DNA of 7,116 bases. Source: Sulfurimonas sp. (lineage in GTDB: Bacteria > Campylobacterota > Campylobacteria > Campylobacterales > Sulfurimonadaceae). The position numbers and the translations under genes are program-made. The stretch's first letter is position 1, and each line of letters begins with the position of its first letter. This document shows, one piece after another, positions 1-7,116 of the stretch. Under the pieces are notes generated by a model. That model ran no database searches. It was not told the origin of the DNA and saw nothing but the letters and a program-made list of their open reading frames with translations. Location: assembly GCA_002732645.1 (NCBI GenBank), contig NVRL01000102.1:1-7116 (forward strand). The letters are read 5' to 3'.

Positions 1-251
1 TGAAAGAAACTCAATTGCATGTCCTCCATTCCATTTGCACTGCCTTTCTTCTTTTTTGATGCACTCTTTTTTGTGCTTGTCTCTATTTTTGGCATCTCTA
101 GAGATATAGATATATAGTTATCTTTTTTTAAAGCATATATATCAATATTTGATTTTGAAAACAGCATCAAAAATATAAGAGAAATAAAGAAAATAAAAAG
201 TGATATTGAAATAAAACCACTTATATATAAATATGAGTTGTTATTAGCCAT
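1..251 (-). CDS. TolA/TonB-like single-anchor membrane protein, N-terminal part (runs off the window)
   Basis: An open frame of 83 codons starts with ATG at 249-251 and leaves the window at base 1 without a stop. The start overlaps the end of exbD by 8 nt, which suggests translational coupling; no convincing Shine-Dalgarno precedes it. The visible protein has a short polar N-terminus, one strongly hydrophobic segment at about residues 8-31 (rich in Ile, Phe, Leu), then a segment around residues 39-53 containing ALKKDNYISISLEM. A lysine/serine-rich stretch at about 55-72 contains four lysines in a row. One N-terminal anchor followed by a basic linker, directly after exbB and exbD, is what is expected of the TolA/TonB transmitter that links the inner-membrane proton channel to outer-membrane partners. 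The C-terminal domain that would separate TolA from TonB is outside the window, so I give no symbol. Gene reality is well supported; the family call is inferred from context. Confidence 0.8.
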   Translation of the reverse strand, partial: MANNNSYLYISGFISISLFIFFISLIFLMLFSKSNIDIYALKKDNYISISLEMPKIETSTKKSASKKKKGSANGMEDMQLSFF

Positions 252-633
252 TGGTTGCTAATGAAACCTCAGAAAAGCCCGCTTGTTTTACTGCAGCTAA
301 AACTGACATTACAACACCATAGTTCAAAGTTTTATCTGCACTTATTAATACAGTAGCTTTTAAATCTAGTTTTTTAGAATAAAGAAAAAAATTATCCATG
401 AATTCATGCAGTTGATAATTGTCTTTATTTATTTTAATATTTTGATCTTTATCTATAGAGATATGAACTGGAGGTATTTTAGATAGTTGTTGACTCATTG
501 TGCCTTGAGGTAGTTTTATCTGTTCTTCATATATAATATTTGGAGCTATTACCATTAAAATTGCAAGTAAAACTAACATTACATCCACAAGTGGTGTAAT
601 ATTTAGCTCTGGTTTATCCTCAAAATCATACAT
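244..633 (-). CDS. exbD: ExbD/TolR-type biopolymer transport protein
   Basis: This 129-residue protein is the small single-span partner of the ExbB/TolQ proton channel; together they use proton-motive force to drive TonB or TolA. It has a short cytoplasmic N-terminus, one transmembrane helix at about residues 14-33, and a periplasmic domain to the C-terminus. The family hallmark NITPLVDVMLVLL is at residues 11-23; Asp17 matches the protonatable aspartate of E. coli ExbD (Asp25) and TolR (Asp23). The C-terminal part, about 95-127, has the typical ISADKTLNYGVVMSVLAAVK pattern of the periplasmic fold. The length is slightly short but within the family range. It lies 4 nt after exbB and overlaps the next gene by 8 nt. 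Its ATG has only a weak upstream purine run, so translation is probably coupled to exbB. In this lineage the copy behind atpC is normally the Tol-Pal one, so tolR is an equally fair name. Confidence 0.93.
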   Translation of the reverse strand: MYDFEDKPELNITPLVDVMLVLLAILMVIAPNIIYEEQIKLPQGTMSQQLSKIPPVHISIDKDQNIKINKDNYQLHEFMDNFFLYSKKLDLKATVLISADKTLNYGVVMSVLAAVKQAGFSEVSLATNG

Positions 634-637
634 ATGG

Positions 638-1204
638 CTAAACTTTTCTAGCTAATACTGCATCACTTTGCATCTTAAGGAAACCAACAAGTTCGAATGA
701 TTTTCTTTTTAACATTTGGTGATATGTATATGCGAAAATTGCTACAAATATACCAGCAGCTGTTGCTACAAGTGCATCTGAAACACCACTAGAAATCACA
801 GACATACTTCCACTGCTTTGACCTATATGAGTAAAAGTATCTAAAATAGATACCACAGTACCAAATAGACCTATAAATGGTGTAGTAGAAGCGAATATAG
901 AGAGTAAAGATAAGCCTTTTGTTGCCTCTTTAGTAGCCGCTAGCATACCTAGATCTAAAATCTCTTTACTAACATTTGTACTTGTTTTTATAAAGTTATT
1001 TAAAAAAGAATTATCACTAACAGTTGAAGCACCTAAAAGAAGAGACTCTAAAGAGCTGCTTTCTATTTTAAGCCAACTATTAATAGAAAAATAGCGGTAG
1101 AAAAACACCCAGTTCAGCACTATGAAATATACTGACAGTAGAGCCAGTACACCCAAAGTCACTGGGTGACTTTTAAGATAAAAATCTATGAGGTTGTTGA
1201 TCAT
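638..1204 (-). CDS. exbB: ExbB/TolQ/MotA-family proton channel protein
   Basis: This 188-residue inner-membrane protein forms the proton-conducting motor with ExbD/TolR. Three hydrophobic segments are visible: about residues 16-37, 97-121 and 140-162. The loop between the first and second is cytoplasmic and mostly helical, as in the family. The conserved TPFIGLFGTV at 108-117 and the small-residue-rich SDALVATAAGIFVAI at 142-156 are the signature pore-lining helices of ExbB/TolQ/MotA. The protein is shorter than E. coli ExbB (about 244 aa) and TolQ (about 230 aa), lacking much of the extra termini, which is common in Campylobacterota. It starts at ATG 1202-1204, only 3 nt after the atpC stop, with no strong Shine-Dalgarno, so it very probably shares the ATP synthase transcript and is translationally coupled. 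The following exbD and TolA/TonB-like gene make a Tol-Pal role more likely than iron uptake; tolQ is the alternative symbol. Confidence 0.93.
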   Translation of the reverse strand: MINNLIDFYLKSHPVTLGVLALLSVYFIVLNWVFFYRYFSINSWLKIESSSLESLLLGASTVSDNSFLNNFIKTSTNVSKEILDLGMLAATKEATKGLSLLSIFASTTPFIGLFGTVVSILDTFTHIGQSSGSMSVISSGVSDALVATAAGIFVAIFAYTYHQMLKRKSFELVGFLKMQSDAVLARKV

Positions 1205-1207
1205 CGA

Positions 1208-1600
1208 TTATAGTAATCTTTGAGCTGCTGATTCAATTTTTGCTGAAACAGAAGCAATTGCAGGATTTGCATCCGCAATATCATTAATAAGTTGTTTAGC
1301 ATCTTCGAGTGCATTTGCAATATCGCTTTCGTTATCTCCACGAATAGCAACAGCACCCTCAACTAAAACAATTACTTTGGCTTCGTCAACTTGAACTACA
1401 CCCCAGTTTATTAAAATCGACTCAACTGATTTATCTTCTTTTTCGATATCAATTACACCAGCTTCCAACAAAGTTGATAATGAAGCGTGATGTGGCAAAA
1501 CACCGAATTCGCCCTCTTCACCAGGAAGAGTGACACTAACAACGTCATCATTAAAGATTTCACCGTTAGGAGTTAGGATTTCAAGTTTTAACTTATCCAT
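1208..1600 (-). CDS. atpC: F-type ATP synthase epsilon subunit
   Basis: This 130-residue protein is the epsilon subunit of the F1 central stalk. It binds gamma and the c-ring, and in many bacteria its C-terminal helices inhibit ATP hydrolysis. The N-terminal beta-sandwich (about 1-85) carries the family motif PGEEGEFGVLPHHAS at residues 26-40. The remainder (about 88-130) is predicted to be helical and corresponds to the two-helix C-terminal domain. The length is near the usual 130-140 residues. A good Shine-Dalgarno AAGGA lies at 1606-1610, 5 nt before ATG 1598-1600. It follows atpD by 24 nt and precedes exbB by 3 nt, with no hairpin terminator between them, so the ATP synthase transcript is not visibly closed here. 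Whether the C-terminal helices are inhibitory in this organism cannot be told from sequence. Confidence 0.97.
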   Translation of the reverse strand: MDKLKLEILTPNGEIFNDDVVSVTLPGEEGEFGVLPHHASLSTLLEAGVIDIEKEDKSVESILINWGVVQVDEAKVIVLVEGAVAIRGDNESDIANALEDAKQLINDIADANPAIASVSAKIESAAQRLL

Positions 1601-1624
1601 TACAGTCCTTTAGTATATTATGAG

Positions 1625-3915
<2,291 letters not shown>

Positions 3916-3925
3916 AAAGTTTTCC

Positions 3926-5443
3926 TTACGCTACTACGAAAGTAGCTTTGAATTCTTCAAGTGCTTTGATCAATAGTGCTCTAGTATCATCATCTACTTT
4001 TGAAGTACTTCTAATATTCTCAAAAATTTGAGGATATGATGCTTCAATAAATGGATACATTTCAGCTTCAAAACGAACTATATTTGACGGATCAAAATCA
4101 TCTAGGAAACCTTCATTACCAGCAAAAATGATAGCAACTTGTTTCTCAGCAGAAAGTGGAGAGAAAGGTCCTTGCTTAAGAACCTCTACCATTCTTTGTC
4201 CACGCTCTAATTGCTTACGAGAAGTCTCATCAAGATCAGATGCGAACTGAGCAAATGCTTGAAGTTCACGATACTGAGCAAGATCAAGTCTTAAAGTACC
4301 AGCAACTTGCTTAGTAGCTTTAATCTGAGCAGCACCACCAACACGAGATACTGAAAGACCAACATTAATTGCTGGACGAACACCCGAGTTAAATAGTTCA
4401 GTCTCTAGGAAAATCTGACCATCAGTAATTGAAATAACATTAGTTGGAATATATGCCGCAACATCACCAGCTTGAGTTTCAATAATTGGAAGTGCAGTTA
4501 AACTACCTGCTCCATCTTCATCACATACTTTCGCAGCTCTTTCAAGAAGACGAGAATGGATATAGAAAACATCACCAGGATAAGCTTCACGACCCGGAGG
4601 ACGACGAAGAATAAGTGACATTTCACGGTATGCAACTGCATGTTTAGATAAATCGTCATATACGATTAAACCATGTCTAGCGTTATCACGGAAATACTCA
4701 CCCATAGTAACACCAGTATATGGAGCTAAAAATTGAAGTGCAGCAGCTTCAGCAGCTGTTGCAGATACAATAATAGTATATTCCATTGCACCATGTTCTT
4801 CTAAACGACGAACAATTTGAGCAACAGTTGACTCTTTTTGACCTATTGCAACATAGATACAAGAAACGCCATTACCTTTTTGATTGATGATAGCATCAAT
4901 TGCAATTGTAGTTTTACCAGTTTGTCTGTCACCGATAATAAGCTCTCTTTGACCTCTTCCTATTGGAACAAGTGCATCAATTGCTTTAATACCTGTTGCT
5001 AACGGCTCATGAACTGACTTTCTATTCATAATACCAGGTGCTTTTTCCTCAACGAAACGACTCTCAGTTGAATCAATTGGACCTTTACCATCAATTGGCT
5101 CACCAAGTGCGTTTACAACACGACCCAGAAGACCATCTCCTACAGGAACTTTAAGAAGTTTACCAAGTCTTTTAACAGACATACCTTCTTTTAGCTCAAC
5201 ACCAGCACCAAGGATAACTACACCTACTGCGCTTTCTTCAAGATTCATTACTAAACCTTGTGTCCCCTCTTCGAACTCTACCATTTCACCAGCCATAACA
5301 TTGCTTAGTCCGTAAACTTGTGCAACACCATCAGCATAAGAAACAATTTTACCTGTTTCATTAATATCAACACTTAATTCAAAGTTATCGATACGCTCTT
5401 TAATTATTGAGCTGATTTCATCAGCTTGAATTTTTGCTACCAC
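3926..5443 (-). CDS. atpA: F-type ATP synthase alpha subunit
   Basis: This 505-residue subunit alternates with beta in the F1 hexamer and binds non-catalytic nucleotide. An N-terminal beta-barrel covers about residues 25-95. The Walker A loop GDRQTGKT is at 171-178 (Lys177, Thr178). Walker B is around LIVYDD at 259-264. The segment [10 protein letters not shown] at 365-373 carries Arg367, the arginine finger that reaches into the beta catalytic site. The helical C-terminal domain continues to the end. It is shorter than E. coli alpha (513), mainly because the loop before [15 protein letters not shown] (from about residue 313) is trimmed, as in other Campylobacterota as I recall them. The start is GTG at 5441-5443, chosen because a strong Shine-Dalgarno GAGGAGA lies at 5451-5457 and the resulting [10 protein letters not shown]-terminus matches the family. 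It lies 24 nt after atpH and 10 nt before atpG. Confidence 0.98.
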   Translation of the reverse strand: MVAKIQADEISSIIKERIDNFELSVDINETGKIVSYADGVAQVYGLSNVMAGEMVEFEEGTQGLVMNLEESAVGVVILGAGVELKEGMSVKRLGKLLKVPVGDGLLGRVVNALGEPIDGKGPIDSTESRFVEEKAPGIMNRKSVHEPLATGIKAIDALVPIGRGQRELIIGDRQTGKTTIAIDAIINQKGNGVSCIYVAIGQKESTVAQIVRRLEEHGAMEYTIIVSATAAEAAALQFLAPYTGVTMGEYFRDNARHGLIVYDDLSKHAVAYREMSLILRRPPGREAYPGDVFYIHSRLLERAAKVCDEDGAGSLTALPIIETQAGDVAAYIPTNVISITDGQIFLETELFNSGVRPAINVGLSVSRVGGAAQIKATKQVAGTLRLDLAQYRELQAFAQFASDLDETSRKQLERGQRMVEVLKQGPFSPLSAEKQVAIIFAGNEGFLDDFDPSNIVRFEAEMYPFIEASYPQIFENIRSTSKVDDDTRALLIKALEEFKATFVVA

Positions 5444-5450
5444 TATTTTA

Positions 5451-5457
5451 TCTCCTC
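5451..5457 (-). promoter_or_regulatory. Shine-Dalgarno deciding the GTG start of atpA
   Basis: GAGGAGA on the minus strand lies 7 nt before GTG 5441-5443. It fixes the atpA start at a non-ATG codon; no in-frame ATG lies nearby that would give the conserved N-terminus. Confidence 0.85.
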
Positions 5458-5467
5458 TCGTTGAAAG

Positions 5468-6001
5468 TTAAATTGCTTTTACTATATGTTCTATGATTTG
5501 ACTGTCGATTCTTGTTTTAGAAAAATTAATTTCTATTCCAAGATCTTCTACATCCACTTTAATGCCATTAAAATCATCTTTAATAAAATTTAATGAGATA
5601 TTTGAATCAAATTTTTTACTTAAACCACTACTTAAATCTTGTATAATTTTTGCATCTATTGCAGTATCACTGTATACAACACCTGTGTAAGTTTTACTTG
5701 TATTAGCCGTATCTTTTCTCATTCCTTCTGCTAAAGCAGGGATAATAGAAGTACGATTTTTCTCTACAAGTAATTTGATTAAAGCATTAATAGTTTCAGA
5801 CTCAGCAGGTTTCACTGCAGCTAAAAGAATCTCTGATTTTTGTTCTTTACTTACCATAGGGTTATCAATGATTTTTATAAATTTTGCATCATTAAATGAC
5901 TCAGCTAATGCTGAAAAGACTACAGTCATGTTTTGCATCGCTTGAATATCAGAACTCTGCTTTAGAGCTTTGATATATCTTTTTGCAATTAATTCTTCCA
6001 T
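5468..6001 (-). CDS. atpH: F-type ATP synthase delta subunit (OSCP)
   Basis: This 177-residue protein is delta, which caps the F1 head and holds it to the b/b' peripheral stalk. It starts MEELIAKRYIKAL, the typical delta N-terminus, followed by the helical N-terminal domain (about 1-105) that contacts alpha. The C-terminal domain (about 106-177) contains SSGLSKKF at 124-131 and the weakly conserved IKDDFNGIKVDVEDLG at 140-155, corresponding to the family's D-x-x-(I/L)-x-G-G-(I/L) region; it ends in an amphipathic helix. The length is typical. ATG 5999-6001 is preceded by AAGGTGG at 6008-6014, inside the end of atpF, with a 6-nt spacer; the gap to the atpF stop is a single base. Delta is poorly conserved in general, so the assignment rests on both the sequence pattern and its place between atpF and atpA. 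Confidence 0.95.
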   Translation of the reverse strand: MEELIAKRYIKALKQSSDIQAMQNMTVVFSALAESFNDAKFIKIIDNPMVSKEQKSEILLAAVKPAESETINALIKLLVEKNRTSIIPALAEGMRKDTANTSKTYTGVVYSDTAIDAKIIQDLSSGLSKKFDSNISLNFIKDDFNGIKVDVEDLGIEINFSKTRIDSQIIEHIVKAI

Positions 6002-6002
6002 A

Positions 6003-6518
6003 CTATGCCACCTTCTTTAAGATAACACCAGCCATAGCTTCTTTATCGAAACTATCACTGCTTTGACTTAGAACTTCGCTTAATACGTCTTCAACAACAG
6101 TACGAACCATTTTTCTTTGTTCAAACTCCATTAAAGTTGCATTTTGCTTAGTAACTGTTTCTAAGTCTGCTTCACATTGAAGCATAATATTGTCATTTAA
6201 GATCTTATTCTCTTTTTTAGAAATTACAACTAATTCTTCTGCAAACTTTTCAGCATCAGAAATTTTAGCTAGAGCATCTTTTTTAAGAGTAACAGACTCA
6301 CTTAACTTATCTTGAACTTTTTGCAACTCATCAGCAATTCCCTGACTTCTTGCAGCAAAAAAGTTTTTAGCAGGCTCAGCAATAAGGTACCAGATAAGAC
6401 CAAAAAATAGTAAAAAGTTTACTGTTCTTTGAACAATGTCTGTCCCTCCGCTCTCTGCACCACTAGATGCTAATGCATAAGTTGATATCATCATAATTAA
6501 AAGTAAAATTCTACTCAC
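6003..6518 (-). CDS. atpF: F-type ATP synthase b subunit with N-terminal leader
   Basis: This 171-residue protein is the b subunit of the peripheral stalk, anchored in the membrane and reaching up to delta. It has two hydrophobic stretches. Residues 1-17 (basic Arg3, then LLLIMMISTYALA) look like a cleavable signal peptide with an ALA motif before Ser18. Residues about 33-49 form the membrane anchor within TVNFLLFFGLIWYLIAEPAK. A long charged alpha-helix with coiled-coil character follows to the end. E. coli b lacks the leader; I recall such a leader in Campylobacter and Helicobacter AtpF. The start is GTG 6516-6518, with AAGGA at 6525-6529 and a 6-nt spacer. The ATG at 6523-6525 is out of frame and meets a stop after four codons. 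The gene lies 9 nt after atpF' and 1 nt before atpH. With atpF' it probably forms a heterodimeric stalk. Confidence 0.95.
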   Translation of the reverse strand: MSRILLLIMMISTYALASSGAESGGTDIVQRTVNFLLFFGLIWYLIAEPAKNFFAARSQGIADELQKVQDKLSESVTLKKDALAKISDAEKFAEELVVISKKENKILNDNIMLQCEADLETVTKQNATLMEFEQRKMVRTVVEDVLSEVLSQSSDSFDKEAMAGVILKKVA

Positions 6519-6524
6519 ACCACA

Positions 6525-6529
6525 TCCTT
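6525..6529 (-). promoter_or_regulatory. Shine-Dalgarno deciding the GTG start of atpF
   Basis: AAGGA on the minus strand overlaps the atpF' stop codon and lies 6 nt before GTG 6516-6518. The overlapping ATG at 6523-6525 is out of frame and is followed by an early stop, so GTG is the supported start. Confidence 0.8.
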
Positions 6530-6950
6530 ATATTTGACTAAATTTAGCTTTTACAGCTTCTTTAAACAGTGGAACTTGTGACATGATGTCACCTGTCAAC
6601 TGTTCTTTAGATTCGGCAAGTGATTGCTCAAATTCTAAATATTGGCTCGCTAATTCAGCACGCTTTGCTTCTAACTTACTATCTGCTAACTCTTTAGCAT
6701 CTTCTATCACTTTCTCTCTTAGGGCCGCAGCTTCCAGTTTAGCATTTGTAATTATTGATTGAGCTTTTGAATTAAGTTCATTGATTTCATCATCATTATT
6801 ACCTACTTTTTGTAGGTCCTTTTTAATGTCTTCATCTCTTTTATTCATAAAACTAAATAATGGATTATAAAGCCAACTGTTTAGAACGGCAATTAGTGAA
6901 AGAAATACAACAAATGTAGCTAAAAGTAGTATCGGATTTATATCTAACAT
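6528..6950 (-). CDS. atpF': F-type ATP synthase b' subunit
   Basis: This 140-residue protein is a second, divergent b-type subunit (b'), the heterodimer partner of AtpF in the peripheral stalk. One N-terminal transmembrane helix spans about residues 6-27, followed by the WLYNPLFSFMNKRDEDI region that places the stalk at the membrane surface. Residues about 36-118 form a long charged helix rich in Lys, Glu, Ala and Asp, with a repeating coiled-coil pattern. The protein has no signal-like leader, unlike its neighbour. It is the first gene of the cluster: ATG 6948-6950 follows a near-perfect Shine-Dalgarno and the intergenic region with promoter-like elements. Paired b/b' genes are found in photosynthetic bacteria, cyanobacteria and Campylobacterota; the position before atpF-atpH-atpA supports the name. 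Sequence alone would say only 'b-type subunit'. Confidence 0.94.
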   Translation of the reverse strand: MLDINPILLLATFVVFLSLIAVLNSWLYNPLFSFMNKRDEDIKKDLQKVGNNDDEINELNSKAQSIITNAKLEAAALREKVIEDAKELADSKLEAKRAELASQYLEFEQSLAESKEQLTGDIMSQVPLFKEAVKAKFSQI

Positions 6951-6952
6951 AG

Positions 6953-6960
6953 CACCTCCT
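6953..6960 (-). promoter_or_regulatory. Strong Shine-Dalgarno of atpF'
   Basis: AGGAGGTG on the minus strand matches the anti-Shine-Dalgarno tail of 16S rRNA over eight bases. The GGAGG core ends 4 nt before ATG 6948-6950. It is the strongest ribosome binding site in the window and marks the first gene of the operon. Confidence 0.85.
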
Positions 6961-6972
6961 AAAAGTTGCGTG

Positions 6973-6978
6973 ATTATA
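6973..6978 (-). promoter_or_regulatory. Candidate -10 box (TATAAT) of the atp operon promoter
   Basis: A perfect TATAAT on the minus strand, preceded by TTTTGTCATAG. Transcription would start near position 6966, leaving a leader of roughly 15 nt that just includes the Shine-Dalgarno of atpF'. This is the best-placed hexamer, but a second TATAAT at 7006-7011, within the inverted repeat, would give a leader of about 50 nt. The choice needs transcript start mapping. Confidence 0.5.
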
Positions 6979-7003
6979 CTATGACAAAATTGAAAGGATA
7001 GTT

Positions 7004-7038
7004 AAATTATAAAAGAATTTTAAAGAATTTTATAATTT
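7004..7038. repeat. 11-bp perfect inverted repeat upstream of the atp operon
   Basis: The arms aaattataaaa (7004-7014) and ttttataattt (7028-7038) are exact reverse complements separated by 13 nt. Both arms are purely A/T, so an RNA hairpin would be weak, and no clear run of T follows on either side. It could be a protein-binding operator, an upstream promoter element, or a chance product of AT-rich sequence. The right-hand copy on the minus strand includes a TATAAT (7006-7011). Confidence 0.6.
7012..7031. repeat. Tandem 10-bp duplication
   Basis: The unit aaagaatttt occurs twice without a gap (7012-7021 and 7022-7031), spanning the loop of the inverted repeat. The 10-bp unit equals about one helical turn. 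It may reflect slippage or a phased A-tract element. Confidence 0.7.
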
Positions 7039-7074
7039 TTATAAAGATTGTGAATTTTACACAGTGTTTTATCA

Positions 7075-7116
7075 CTATTTTGAAATATAGCTCAAGAAGT
7101 TACTGATTTGACTCTC
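7075..7116 (-). CDS. Possible 3' end of an upstream gene (ParB-like expected by synteny)
   Basis: From the right edge, one minus-strand frame is open for 13 codons (ESQISNFLSYISK) and ends with TAG at 7075-7077. The other two minus-strand frames hit stops sooner. In Campylobacterota the chromosome-partitioning genes parA and parB commonly lie directly before atpF' on the same strand, so this may be the ParB C-terminus. Thirteen codons are too few to identify a family, and the call rests on position only. Confidence 0.4.
   Translation of the reverse strand, partial: ESQISNFLSYISK

Larger units (their letters stand above)
6951..7074 (-). promoter_or_regulatory. Intergenic region upstream of the ATP synthase operon, probable promoter region
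   Basis: This 124-nt AT-rich stretch is the only sizeable non-coding region in the window and lies just before the first gene of a tightly packed operon, so it is the natural place for the promoter. On the minus strand it contains two perfect TATAAT hexamers (6973-6978 and 7006-7011), an 11-bp inverted repeat and a tandem 10-bp duplication. Neither hexamer has a good TTGACA at 17 nt. Campylobacterota sigma-70 promoters are known to lack a conserved -35 box and to rely on AT-rich periodic upstream sequence, so this is not an objection. No strong GC-rich terminator hairpin for the upstream gene is visible. Confidence 0.65.

Noticed and set aside
1207..1212. Perfect TATAAT on the minus strand at the atpC-exbB junction
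   Set aside because: It overlaps the atpC stop and ends 2 nt before the exbB ATG, so a transcript from it would start inside exbB and lack the start codon. It is best read as coincidence in AT-rich DNA.
7044..7077. Short hairpins (AGTG/CACT and TGTG/CACA) after the possible upstream stop codon, considered as a terminator
   Set aside because: Stems of only 4 bp without a following T-run are too weak to support a rho-independent terminator.

Overview
The window is an AT-rich chromosomal segment in which every gene lies on the minus strand. It looks like a member of the Campylobacterota (former Epsilonproteobacteria), most likely a Sulfurimonas-like sulfur/hydrogen oxidiser. The grounds are gene order and protein character. 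The F-type ATP synthase cluster has paired b' and b subunits, no atpB/atpE beside them, a signal-peptide-like start on AtpF, and runs straight into exbB/exbD (tolQ/tolR) genes and a tolA/tonB-like gene. I know this order from Campylobacter and Helicobacter relatives. The genus is an inference from memory of protein sequences.

Layout in transcription order (right to left). 7075-7116 holds 13 codons and a stop that may be the 3' end of an upstream gene (parB would be expected here). 6951-7074 is an AT-rich intergenic region with an 11-bp inverted repeat, a 10-bp tandem duplication, perfect TATAAT hexamers and a near-consensus Shine-Dalgarno. Then come atpF' (b'), atpF (b), atpH (delta), atpA (alpha), atpG (gamma), atpD (beta) and atpC (epsilon), followed by exbB/tolQ, exbD/tolR and the N-terminal 83 codons of a single-anchor membrane protein that leaves the window at base 1.

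The genes are packed with gaps of 1-24 nt, and the last pair overlaps by 8 nt. I see no terminator-like hairpin between any two of them, so one polycistronic transcript is the simplest reading. Seven genes encode the complete F1 sector and the peripheral stalk of the proton-driven ATP synthase. The membrane ring and channel subunits (c and a) must be encoded elsewhere. The last three genes encode the proton-motive-force-driven inner-membrane motor and its periplasm-spanning transmitter, as in Tol-Pal or TonB systems. The operon thus couples a machine that interconverts proton-motive force and ATP with one that spends proton-motive force on the envelope.

All open reading frames appear intact, and the nucleotide-binding and catalytic motifs of alpha and beta are present. 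I found no mobile element, CRISPR array, RNA gene or novel system. The points worth a second look are small: start-codon choices, the b-subunit leader, the repeats upstream of the operon and a cysteine pair in gamma.
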